Shown: positions 1 to 5,570 of the stretch, in pieces
Position numbering within the stretch: position 1 is the first letter of the stretch
Layout of the letters: each line of letters starts with the position of its first letter
Origin: an uncultured Solirubrobacteraceae bacterium
Lineage (GTDB): Bacteria; Actinomycetota; Thermoleophilia; Solirubrobacterales; Solirubrobacteraceae
Reading direction: 5' to 3'
Assembly (NCBI GenBank): GCA_955652215.1
Contig: CATPAX010000093.1
Coordinates: 1 to 6,553 of the forward strand
Length of the DNA stretch: 6,553 nt
Notes under the pieces: model-generated
Told to the model about the DNA's origin: nothing
Databases searched by the model: none
Seen by the model: only the letters and a program-made list of their open reading frames with translations
Translations under genes and position numbers: made by a program

Positions 1-1
1 C

Positions 2-325
2 CCGCCGGCGATCATCTACAAGGGCGACAGGTCCCGGTACCTCAGCGCACTGCGCCGCGCCGATGAGGGCGACCCCGGACCGCTTGGCGAGTTCCTCGCG
101 CGCGCGGTCCTCGACAACCTCTACAAATTCATCGTGCCAGCGGTCGCTGGTCCCGCCAGGCTCGTTCCCCTACCGGCGCTCGCAACCCCCGACATGTCCG
201 CCAACGCGCTGCGCGTAGCCGCGATCCGGGGACGGCTCAAGGCCGCCAAGGCAGCGGACGGAACCTGGCGCAGCTCCCGCGCTTGGGTCGACGAGTACAT
301 CGCGGGACGCTACAAGCGCATCTGA
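2..325 (+). CDS. Fic-family protein, C-terminal part (5' truncated by window edge)
   Basis: The frame is open from base 2 to the TGA at 323-325, giving 107 residues; the true start lies outside the window. The first ATG at 191 and the GTG at 134 are internal codons, because coding-like sequence continues upstream of both. The visible part begins with PPAIIYKGDRSRYL and a helical stretch ALRRADEGDPGPLGEFLARA. This resembles the region C-terminal to the catalytic Fic core in actinobacterial Fic proteins, which transfer AMP or another nucleotide moiety from a nucleotide to a protein hydroxyl group. The catalytic HPFxxGNGR motif would lie upstream and cannot be checked. The last 45 residues (SANALRVAAIRGRLKA, then DGTWRSSRAWVDEYI) resemble the second half of an excisionase/MerR-like winged helix, so the tail may bind DNA. 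Family assignment is from recalled sequence pattern only. No linked antitoxin is visible downstream. Confidence 0.62.
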   Translation, partial: PPAIIYKGDRSRYLSALRRADEGDPGPLGEFLARAVLDNLYKFIVPAVAGPARLVPLPALATPDMSANALRVAAIRGRLKAAKAADGTWRSSRAWVDEYIAGRYKRI

Positions 326-512
326 TCGTACGAAGAGACTGATTGGCGTACAACGCTCTCTCGCATGCTGCGCGATTCGGTTCTGAGCTCGGCGCGGGCG
401 ACGTGCTCGCCTGCCACCGAGAAGCACGACTGCCGCGACATCCCTTGATCCCGTCGGAGTGCGAACAATGAGCGCGGGGCGGAAGGCTGCACCCTGACGC
501 CTACGGCGGCCA

Positions 513-526
513 CGACGGTGCCGTCG
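513..526. repeat. 14-bp perfect palindrome CGACGGTGCCGTCG
   Basis: Two 6-bp arms flank a TG centre. As RNA it could form a 5-bp stem with a GTGC loop, followed within a few bases by TTTT at 531-534. It might be a weak terminator for the upstream gene or a protein-binding site. It lies about 190 bases past the Fic-family stop, which makes the terminator reading doubtful. Confidence 0.25.
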
Positions 527-647
527 CTGCTTTTCGATCATTTCGACACTCAGCGGGCGACGGTCGTAGCCGTATGCCGTCGAAGGAGCAGCCTGTCCGC
601 GCTGTGGAAACGGCCCGCAAGGTGCCGGAGGTGCGTGGTCCCAGGTC

Positions 648-653
648 GAGGAG
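648..653 (+). promoter_or_regulatory. Ribosome binding site of the GNAT gene
   Basis: GAGGAG lies 6 bases before the GTG at 660. This spacing decides the start of the acetyltransferase in favour of 660 over the in-frame GTG at 687, which has no comparable site. Confidence 0.6.
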
Positions 654-659
654 CCTTCG

Positions 660-1160
660 GTGAAAGCTCCCATTAGCGTCTACGGGGTGAGCATCACGAT
701 CAAAGCGAGCGAGCCGGTTCCCAACCACGTCCGCCGCTTGCTGTCGGGCTTGCCGGAGTGGTTTGGCATCGAGTCAGCCGTCGATGAGTACGTGTGCGCC
801 GCGCAACGGCTGCCGACCCTGATCGCCACGACTGAGGACGGCGAGATAGTCGCGGTTCTCTTGCACGAGCGGCACTTTGCTGAAGCCACCGAGATCCACC
901 TGCTCGCGGTCGACCGGGCGTGGCACCGCCGTGGTGTCGGCCGCGCGTTGATCGACACCCTCGCCAGAAAGATGCAAGCCGATGGCGCACGGCTGCTCAG
1001 CGTCAAGACTCTCGGTCCATCCCACCCTGACGCGGGCTATGCAGCAACTCGCGAGTTCTATCGTGCGTGCGGATTTCTTCCAGTCGAAGAGCTACACGGC
1101 CTCTGGCCAGAGAATCCATGCCTCGTTCTGGTCAAGCACCTCGATTCGGATTCGGGCTGA
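660..1160 (+). CDS. GNAT-family N-acetyltransferase
   Basis: This 166-residue protein probably transfers an acetyl group from acetyl-CoA to an amine; its substrate cannot be read from the sequence. The GNAT core is clear. The strand around residues 54-68 (LIATTEDGEIVAVLL) leads into motif A at about 79-97, IHLLAVDRAWHRRGVGRAL. The pyrophosphate-binding loop HRRGVG (89-94) fits the Q/R-x-x-G-x-G/A pattern except for His in the first place, a common variant. Motif B follows at about 128-145 (AATREFYRACGFLPVEEL), with the tyrosine at 134 in the usual place. Length is typical of single-domain GNATs. The GTG start is supported by GAGGAG six bases upstream. It stands alone: the gene to the left is over 330 bases away and a gap of about 400 bases lies to the right. 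It may belong to the accessory segment beside the tRNA gene. Confidence 0.88.
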   Translation: MKAPISVYGVSITIKASEPVPNHVRRLLSGLPEWFGIESAVDEYVCAAQRLPTLIATTEDGEIVAVLLHERHFAEATEIHLLAVDRAWHRRGVGRALIDTLARKMQADGARLLSVKTLGPSHPDAGYAATREFYRACGFLPVEELHGLWPENPCLVLVKHLDSDSG

Positions 1161-1567
1161 CCAGAGCAGCACGGGCGCGGGCACTCGCCTGATCCTTCGG
1201 GCTAGCTCTGACCGAGCGCCGTCCTTCCCGCAGCACAGACGGGGTCGAGACCAGGTCGTCACACCCAACATGCGGGCAAGTTACGCCGGAGCGGCTGGGC
1301 TGCGCCAAGCACGACAGGCAGCCCCCGTGCGAAGGGAACGAGTTGCGCACGACCGACGCGCACGTCGACCCCCGCTGACCCGCCGCGCCGACGACTACAC
1401 CGGCCTAACACCGGCCAAGAGTCTGTCCCGGTGCCATCCTCCGAGACGTGGAAGGCCCGGGTCGTGGGCAGCACGCTCGTCGCTCAGATCCGCGTTGATC
1501 CGGGCTGAGCTCCAACCCCAGACACGCGCAGCCACGCGCCGCCACCACAACTCATTTGAGCGCTAAG
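1161..1567. other. Gene-poor stretch between the GNAT gene and tRNA-Ser(CGA)
   Basis: No coding region here is convincing. Open frames exist on both strands but give arginine-rich peptides with no family features, as expected by chance at this GC content. A direct repeat at 1397-1416 is the only ordered element I see. The stretch lies immediately downstream of the 3' end of tRNA-Ser(CGA), which is where integrative elements insert, so decayed mobile DNA is possible but not shown: I see no integrase remnant or att repeat. Confidence 0.5.
1397..1416. repeat. Tandem 9-bp direct repeat ACACCGGCC
   Basis: Two exact copies of ACACCGGCC (1397-1405 and 1408-1416) are separated by TA, giving an 11-bp period, close to one helical turn. 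A CCGGTG further right (about 1429-1434) is inverted relative to the CACCGG within the repeats. Its role is unknown; repeated sites on one face of the helix can be protein-binding sites. Confidence 0.4.
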
Positions 1568-1656
1568 CGGAGAGGGAGGGATTCGAACCCTCGTAGGACC
1601 GAAAGGCCCTAACCGGTTTTCGAGACCGGCGCATTCAACCGCTCTGCCACCTCTCC
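1568..1656 (-). tRNA. tRNA-Ser, anticodon CGA
   Basis: Read on the minus strand, the gene has a 7-bp acceptor stem (GGAGAGG with CCTCTCC) and discriminator G73 at 1568, as expected for serine tRNAs. The anticodon stem CCGGT/ACCGG encloses loop CTCGAAA, so the anticodon is CGA (1620-1622), which reads UCG. A long variable arm, about 1589-1607, marks it as a class II tRNA. The T arm is GAGGG-TTCGAAT-CCCTC. CCA is not encoded (the gene is followed by CTT), so it must be added after transcription. The gene is 89 bases long. It lies 64 bases downstream of the DUF446 gene on the same strand and has its own promoter-like sequence. Confidence 0.97.
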
Positions 1657-1672
1657 GGACAGGCAGCCGACA

Positions 1673-1702
1673 AAGTTAGAGCACCGGCGGCGCGGTGGTC
1701 AG
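1673..1702 (-). promoter_or_regulatory. Probable sigma-70-type promoter of tRNA-Ser(CGA)
   Basis: On the minus strand CTGACC (1697-1702) and TAACTT (1673-1678) are separated by 18 bases, giving a predicted transcription start near 1666, about 10 bases before the mature tRNA 5' end. The other tRNA-Ser gene has a matching TAACTG 14 bases before its 5' end. The elements are read by eye. Confidence 0.45.
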
Positions 1703-1720
1703 CGAGGTCTGGTGCTCGGC

Positions 1721-2059
1721 TCAGGCGTTGCCGGCGAGCCGATCTAGCTCCTGCAGCGCCTGGAGCAAACGATCGGTGTCGTCATACCCGTCGAGGTTCC
1801 GGGCAGCGTAGGTAGGAAGGCCTGCGGTTCCAGCGGGGCGTGGCGGCGGAGGGTCCTCGTCGCCGCTCGCGATCGCACGCAGCCGAGGACACAGCCGCTG
1901 CTCAAGCCATTGACCGAAGCTCATCTCGCCGCTCCCGAAGGCCGACTGCACCGGTCCCACTGGTGCAGGCGCGTCGGCGAGCCCGAGCCCTCGGACCTCA
2001 GCCTCGATCCGATCGGCCAGCGCCGCATAGGCGGCGCGCTCCGGCGCTCCCGCGGTCAC
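1721..2059 (-). CDS. YqcC-like protein (DUF446 family), function unknown
   Basis: This 112-residue protein matches the YqcC/DUF446 pattern along its length. An N-terminal helix ALADRIEAEVRGLGL is followed by QSAFGSGEMSFGQWLEQRL, which corresponds to the QPF...DT...WLQW signature. CPRLRAI stands for the family's PRM segment, GLPTYAARNL for APYYEMAL, and a final helix LLQALQELDRLA ends the protein. E. coli YqcC is of similar length, about 109 residues. Its molecular role is not established; in enterobacteria it lies beside truC. The start is GTG at 2057-2059, which overlaps the TGA of the acyl-CoA synthetase as GTGA and implies translational coupling. The frame stays open further upstream to 2413, but that part lies inside the synthetase in another frame and reads as arginine-rich shadow. 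A YqcC relative in an actinobacterium-like genome, paired with a fatty-acid ligase, is unexpected. Confidence 0.76.
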   Translation of the reverse strand: MTAGAPERAAYAALADRIEAEVRGLGLADAPAPVGPVQSAFGSGEMSFGQWLEQRLCPRLRAIASGDEDPPPPRPAGTAGLPTYAARNLDGYDDTDRLLQALQELDRLAGNA

Positions 2060-3693
2060 GACCGATCGCCGGCGGTCGCGGGAGCCGCGTAGCGCTCGCG
2101 CAGCTCGAGCTTCTTGAACTTCCCAGTGGCCGTGCGGGGGATCGCCTCGATGAACTCGACCCGCTCGGGGAGCTGCCATTTCGCGAAGTTTCCGGCGAGG
2201 TGAGAGCGCAGCTCCTCGCCTGTGCACTCCGATCCTTCTCGCGCCACCACCACGGCCATCGGCCGTTCCCCCCAGCGCTCGTCGGGAATCGCGATCACCG
2301 CCGCCTCGGCGACGGCCGGGTGCGCCATCAGCGTGTTCTCGAGATCGACGGAGGAGATCCACTCTCCCCCGGACTTGACGAGGTCCTTCGAGCGATCGCA
2401 GATCCTCATGCATCCCCGGGAGTCGATCTTCACGACATCACCGGTCTTGAACCACCCGTCCTCGGTGAACCGGTCCGAGCCGAATCCACCGTGGTAGGCG
2501 GCGGCCACCCACGGCCCGCGGACCTCGAGCTCACCCATCGTCTCGTCATCCCAGGCCACCAGGTCCCCGTCGTCGCGGCGGGCTCTGATTTCCACGAACG
2601 GCGATGGGACGCCCTGCCGGGCCCGGTACTCGTACTGCTCCTCCCCGCGCGCGTCCAACAAGTCCGCAGGAACCCTGCACACGCTGCCCAGCGGCGAGGT
2701 CTCGGTCATCCCCCACGCTTGGATCACGGTCAGGTTGTGGCGGTCGAAGCCCTCGAGCATGCTCCGCGGAACCGCTGAGCCGCCGACGATCAGCCGCTCG
2801 AGCGCGCTCAGGTCCCAGCGCTCCGGCTCTGCGTCGAGCGCTTGCAGCACCGCCATCCACACCGTCGGTACCCCGGCGGTCATGGTGACCTTCTCGTCCG
2901 CCAGGAGGTCCAGCACGCTCACGGCGTCGAGCTTTGGTCCGGGCAGCACGAGCCCGGCGCCGGAGAAAGCGGCCGTATAGGGAAGGCCCCAGGCGTTCAC
3001 ATGGAACATCGGGACGACGGGGAGGACGATGTCGCGCTCGGACAGGCCGAGCTGATCGGGCAGTGCGGCCACAAGCGAGTGCAGCACGAGTGCGCGGTGT
3101 GAGTAGACGACGCCCTTGGGCTGGCCAGTGGTGCCTGACGTGTAACACATGGCGGCGGCCTGCCGCTCCTCGAGCGCCGGCCAGTCCATCGGTGGGGCGT
3201 CCGATACCAGCGACTCGTAGTCGAGCACGCCGTCAGCGACAGAATCCGAGTGCGCGACCACGATCGCGTGTTCGAAGCTCCACGACGAGCGAAACGACTC
3301 GAACACCTCGAGCAGGGACTCGTCGACGACGATCACGCGGTCCTCGGCGTCACCAACGATGAACGCAAGCTCGTCCCGGTGAAGCCTGGGGTTGACCGTG
3401 TGGATCACCGCTCCCATCTGCGGCACGCCGAAGTAGAGCTCCAAGTGCTCGGGCTGGTTCCACAGCAGCGTCGCAACCCGGTCTCCCGGCCGGACGTCCA
3501 GACCTGACAGCGCTGAGGCGAGCTGCCGCGCTCGGCCCGCGCATGCCCCGAGCGTGGTCCGGTGAAGCGAGCCGTCCGGGCGGCGCGAGACGACTTTCCT
3601 GCCCGCACTGAGCTGCTCGGCCCGCGCTACCGCCGTGGTCAGCGTCAGCGGGTAATCGTCCATCATCAGACCGGTCATCGCGCTGTCAGTCAT
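2056..3693 (-). CDS. Acyl-CoA synthetase, AlkK/FadD type (medium/long-chain fatty acid--CoA ligase)
   Basis: This 545-residue enzyme of the ANL superfamily should activate a fatty acid with ATP to an acyl-adenylate and then form the acyl-CoA thioester in the cytoplasm, feeding beta-oxidation or lipid synthesis. Core motifs occur in order: the phosphate-binding loop YTSGTTGQPKGVVYSH (184-199), VVPMFHVNAWGLPY (226-239), WGMTETSPLG (327-336), DGWFKTGDVV (412-421), DRSKDLVKSGGEW (433-445) at the hinge, and PRTATGK (519-525) with the catalytic lysine K525. VLPVVPMFHVNAWGLPY and SGGEWISSVDLEN are characteristic of the AlkK branch, which favours medium chains, but chain length cannot be read from this. 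Length is typical. The ATG at 3691-3693 has a strong upstream site, GGAGGA at 3702-3707. Further in-frame ATGs at codons 6, 10 and 11 lack one. The 3' end overlaps the DUF446 gene by GTGA. Confidence 0.93.
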   Translation of the reverse strand: MTDSAMTGLMMDDYPLTLTTAVARAEQLSAGRKVVSRRPDGSLHRTTLGACAGRARQLASALSGLDVRPGDRVATLLWNQPEHLELYFGVPQMGAVIHTVNPRLHRDELAFIVGDAEDRVIVVDESLLEVFESFRSSWSFEHAIVVAHSDSVADGVLDYESLVSDAPPMDWPALEERQAAAMCYTSGTTGQPKGVVYSHRALVLHSLVAALPDQLGLSERDIVLPVVPMFHVNAWGLPYTAAFSGAGLVLPGPKLDAVSVLDLLADEKVTMTAGVPTVWMAVLQALDAEPERWDLSALERLIVGGSAVPRSMLEGFDRHNLTVIQAWGMTETSPLGSVCRVPADLLDARGEEQYEYRARQGVPSPFVEIRARRDDGDLVAWDDETMGELEVRGPWVAAAYHGGFGSDRFTEDGWFKTGDVVKIDSRGCMRICDRSKDLVKSGGEWISSVDLENTLMAHPAVAEAAVIAIPDERWGERPMAVVVAREGSECTGEELRSHLAGNFAKWQLPERVEFIEAIPRTATGKFKKLELRERYAAPATAGDRS

Positions 3694-3701
3694 GGCTCGA
3701 G

Positions 3702-3707
3702 TCCTCC
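3702..3707 (-). promoter_or_regulatory. Ribosome binding site of the acyl-CoA synthetase
   Basis: Minus-strand GGAGGA lies 8 bases ahead of the ATG at 3693. It is the strongest Shine-Dalgarno sequence in the window and fixes this start over the internal ATGs. Confidence 0.75.
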
Positions 3708-3731
3708 CTCGGGGGCTTGGCAGTCACAGAA

Positions 3732-3760
3732 AGCATGAGCCTCTCGGCCAGGCAGTGCAA
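3732..3760 (-). promoter_or_regulatory. Possible promoter of the acyl-CoA synthetase/DUF446 pair
   Basis: On the minus strand TTGCAC (3755-3760) and CATGCT (3732-3737) are exactly 17 bases apart. A start near 3725 would give a leader of about 30 bases that contains the GGAGGA site. No operator for a fatty-acid regulator is obvious by eye. Confidence 0.4.
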
Positions 3761-4001
3761 GCGCTGATGCATAGTGGCGGACAGCCAAGCGCGCGGCGAA
3801 CGACGCTCTGCTGGGGACTGGCGGCACGACCAGCCACCACCATGGTGTTGGGTCGATCACCGGGAATGGCTCACGCAGGAGATCGGCGAGTTGGGGGGTG
3901 GCGCTGCAGCGCACGGCCAGGGGCAGCTCGATCCCGCCGGGATCCTCAACCCGGGCATTTTGTCCCCCGCGTGTGACCGGGCGGCGGGGACGGCCGCGCC
4001 G

Positions 4002-4007
4002 TATGCT
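4002..4007 (+). promoter_or_regulatory. -10 box TATGCT of a probably leaderless aminopeptidase transcript
   Basis: TATGCT ends 7 bases before the GTG at 4015, so transcription would begin at or within a base or two of that codon. No Shine-Dalgarno sequence precedes either GTG 4015 or ATG 4003, and no clear -35 is seen. Leaderless genes of this form are common in actinobacteria. Confidence 0.45.
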
Positions 4008-4014
4008 GCACCGC

Positions 4015-5229
4015 GTGCCGAGCCAGTCCGAGCAGGGGCCCCCGATTGATGCGCTGGCCGAGCTGATCGTCCGCTTTGGCGCCAATGTTCAACCGGGGCA
4101 GATCGTCGCCGTGTCCTTGGAGCCGGGAAAGGAGCCCCTGGCTCGCGCGGTGGCGACGGCGGCGTACAAACACGGAGCCAAGTTCGTCGACATGTCTGTG
4201 TTCGACGTCCACGTCAAGCGCGCCCGGGTGACGAATGCCTCGCCCGACACGCTCGATTTCGTCCCCCCGTGGTACGGAGCGCGGGCCCGGGCCCTCGGAG
4301 AGCACCGCGCCGCAATAGTCGCGCTCACAGGCCCGGCTGCCCCAGAGGCGATGGACGGCGTCGATCCCGAGCTCGTCGGTCGCGACATGCTGCCGATGGT
4401 CAAGGAGTCTGTCGAGGTCGTCAACCAACGCACGACCAACTGGACCGTGGCCCCGTGCCCCACGCGGGGGTGGGCGACATTGGTGCATCCCGACATCGAG
4501 CCCGACGAAGCGCTCGGGCGTTTGTGGGCACAGATCGGCCATGTTTGCCGGCTCGACGCCGCCGATCCCGCAGCAGCGTGGGACGAGCGGCTCGAGCGCC
4601 TGAGCTCGTCCGCCGAAAAGCTCGACGGCCTGCGTCTGGACAAGGTCCACTTCGAGGGACCTGGAACCGACCTCACTGTCGGTCTGCTCGGCTCGAGCCG
4701 ATGGAAGTGCGCTCGGATATCGACCGTCGATGGGATCGTCCACGCCGCCAATCTCCCAACCGAGGAAGTGTTCACGACTCCCGATCCAGAGCGGGTGGAG
4801 GGTGTCGTGAGCTCCACCAAGCCGTTATTCGTGGCCGGAGCGCTTGTCACCGGTCTCCGTGTCCGCTTTGAGGACGGCCGGGCGGTCGAGATCGACGCGG
4901 ACCGTGGGGCCGAGACTCTCCGTGCTCTCTCGAGGAAGGATCCCGGGGCGAGTCGACTCGGCGAGGTCGCGCTCGTTGACCGCGAAAGCCGGATCGGCTC
5001 GCTCGGCACGGTCTTCTTCGACACCCTGCTCGACGAGAACGCGGCCAGCCATATTGCCCTCGGCCAGGGCCTCGACTTCGGCATCGAGGGTGACGAGGAC
5101 CTTGACCGGGTGAATCGCAGCCAGCTGCATATCGACTTCATGATCGGGAGCGACGAGGTGGCTGTCACCGGGATCACGACAGACGGCGCCGAGGTGCCGT
5201 TGCTGCGCGACGGCGCCTGGCAGGTGTAG
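4015..5229 (+). CDS. M29-family metallo-aminopeptidase (AmpS/PepS/AmpT-like)
   Basis: This 404-residue protein is a cytoplasmic two-metal aminopeptidase of the thermophilic aminopeptidase family M29, which removes N-terminal residues from peptides. The family signatures are present: FEGPGTDLTVGL, NLPTEEVFTTPD with glutamates E250/E251, LGEVALV with E317, NAASHIALG with H346, and QLHIDFMIG with H372 and D374. These glutamates, histidines and aspartate correspond to the known metal-binding set. The tyrosine that normally follows seven residues after the first histidine is leucine here (L353). The length fits the family. I choose GTG 4015 because TATGCT at 4002-4007 would start the transcript there. 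ATG 4003 (408 residues) is the main alternative, though it lies inside that -10 box. Extension to 3898 adds sequence unlike the family. It is divergent from the acyl-CoA synthetase and is followed by tRNA-Ser(GGA). Confidence 0.9.
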   Translation: MPSQSEQGPPIDALAELIVRFGANVQPGQIVAVSLEPGKEPLARAVATAAYKHGAKFVDMSVFDVHVKRARVTNASPDTLDFVPPWYGARARALGEHRAAIVALTGPAAPEAMDGVDPELVGRDMLPMVKESVEVVNQRTTNWTVAPCPTRGWATLVHPDIEPDEALGRLWAQIGHVCRLDAADPAAAWDERLERLSSSAEKLDGLRLDKVHFEGPGTDLTVGLLGSSRWKCARISTVDGIVHAANLPTEEVFTTPDPERVEGVVSSTKPLFVAGALVTGLRVRFEDGRAVEIDADRGAETLRALSRKDPGASRLGEVALVDRESRIGSLGTVFFDTLLDENAASHIALGQGLDFGIEGDEDLDRVNRSQLHIDFMIGSDEVAVTGITTDGAEVPLLRDGAWQV

Positions 5230-5236
5230 GGAACTC

Positions 5237-5256
5237 GCTCGGGTCAGGGGCCGAGC
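5237..5256 (+). terminator. GC-rich hairpin just after the aminopeptidase
   Basis: GCTCGG (5237-5242) pairs with CCGAGC (5251-5256) around an 8-base loop, starting 7 bases after the stop codon. There is no U-tract, so this would be a weak or atypical terminator of the kind seen in high-GC actinobacteria. It may instead only stabilise the 3' end. Confidence 0.3.
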
Positions 5257-5259
5257 ACC

Positions 5260-5297
5260 CGCGCGGGGGTCGGTAGCGCTCGCGCGGGACCGGTAGC
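5260..5297 (+). repeat. Imperfect tandem direct repeat upstream of tRNA-Ser(GGA)
   Basis: CGCGCGGG followed by CGGTAGC occurs twice, at 5260-5277 and 5281-5297, with a 3-base and a 2-base insert respectively. The period is about 21 bases, two helical turns. The second copy runs into the likely -10 region, so the repeat may be part of the tRNA promoter or a duplicated regulator site. Confidence 0.4.
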
Positions 5298-5298
5298 C

Positions 5299-5304
5299 TA
5301 ACTG
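5299..5304 (+). promoter_or_regulatory. Probable -10 box TAACTG of tRNA-Ser(GGA)
   Basis: TAACTG lies 14 bases before the mature tRNA 5' end and matches the TAACTT found 16 bases before the other tRNA-Ser gene. An overlapping TAGCCT (5294-5299) is the alternative. No good -35 sequence is seen. Confidence 0.35.
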
Positions 5305-5318
5305 GGCGCGTGTGACCC

Positions 5319-5408
5319 GGAGAGGTGCCGGAGCGGTTGAACGGGCGCGACTGGAAATCGCGTAACGGGGGTCAACCTCGTTCGGGGGTTCGAATCCCCC
5401 CCTCTCCG
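5319..5408 (+). tRNA. tRNA-Ser, anticodon GGA
   Basis: The acceptor stem pairs GGAGAGG (5319-5325) with CCTCTCC (5401-5407), followed by discriminator G73 at 5408. The anticodon stem CGCGA/TCGCG encloses loop CTGGAAA, so the anticodon is GGA (5353-5355), which reads UCC and UCU. A long variable arm, roughly 5362-5384, makes it class II. The T loop is TTCGAAT within GGGGG/CCCCC. CCA is not encoded. The gene is 90 bases long and shares its acceptor stem with the CGA isoacceptor at 1568-1656. It lies 89 bases downstream of the aminopeptidase on the same strand. Confidence 0.97.
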
Positions 5409-5417
5409 CTCTTCGCA

Positions 5418-5429
5418 CCGGCGCGCCGG
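5418..5429. repeat. 12-bp perfect palindrome CCGGCGCGCCGG after tRNA-Ser(GGA)
   Basis: This self-complementary GC block starts 9 bases after the mature tRNA 3' end. Together with the nearby GGGC...GCCC pair (about 5428-5443) it could fold into a terminator-like structure, but there is no T-run. A role in tRNA transcript ending is possible, not shown. Confidence 0.25.
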
Positions 5430-5570
5430 GCGTGGCTCTGCCCACCAAATCTGTCACAACCTCACGGCCGACTTGTCTATAGCTAGGCGGGCGACGTTTA
5501 CCGCGTCGGCACTGCCGTCGATAGTCCGCAAAATGACGAGACAGCATGGGAACCGGCGCCTGAAGATTCT

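Larger units (their letters stand above)
326..659. other. Gene-poor gap between the Fic-family gene and the GNAT gene
   Basis: I see no gene here that I can support. Reading frames on both strands give arginine-rich, low-complexity peptides without recognisable motifs, and codon bias is weak. Three details stand out: a perfect palindrome at 513-526, a TATGCC box at 573-578 that could be a -10 element for the next gene, and a 29-codon ATG frame at 574-663. The stretch could be plain intergenic DNA or the remains of a decayed gene. Confidence 0.5.
3694..4014. other. Divergent intergenic region with promoters for both flanking genes
   Basis: This stretch separates the minus-strand acyl-CoA synthetase from the plus-strand aminopeptidase. 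It should hold both promoters. I see a -35/-10 pair for the synthetase at 3732-3760 and a -10 box for the peptidase at 4002-4007. One minus-strand frame is open across the whole region and ends in an ATGA overlap with the synthetase start, but it is not recognisable as a protein. No RNA gene is evident. Confidence 0.5.

Noticed and set aside
982..1566. 194-residue plus-strand frame overlapping the end of the GNAT gene
   Set aside because: Its first third is an out-of-frame copy of GNAT codons. The rest is arginine-rich low-complexity sequence without motifs.
2060..2413. Upstream extension of the DUF446 frame to 230 residues
   Set aside because: The added part lies inside the acyl-CoA synthetase in another frame and is arginine/glycine-rich shadow. 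Family similarity begins only after the GTG at 2059.
1840..2778. 312-residue plus-strand frame
   Set aside because: It is antisense to the acyl-CoA synthetase and DUF446 genes, both with clear family motifs, and its composition is typical of a high-GC shadow.
3898..4014. Longer N terminus for the aminopeptidase
   Set aside because: The added residues (MALQRTARGSSIPPG...) do not resemble the family, have no ribosome binding site, and lie upstream of the likely promoter.
3946..4743. 265-residue minus-strand frame
   Set aside because: It is antisense to the M29 aminopeptidase and shows no domain.
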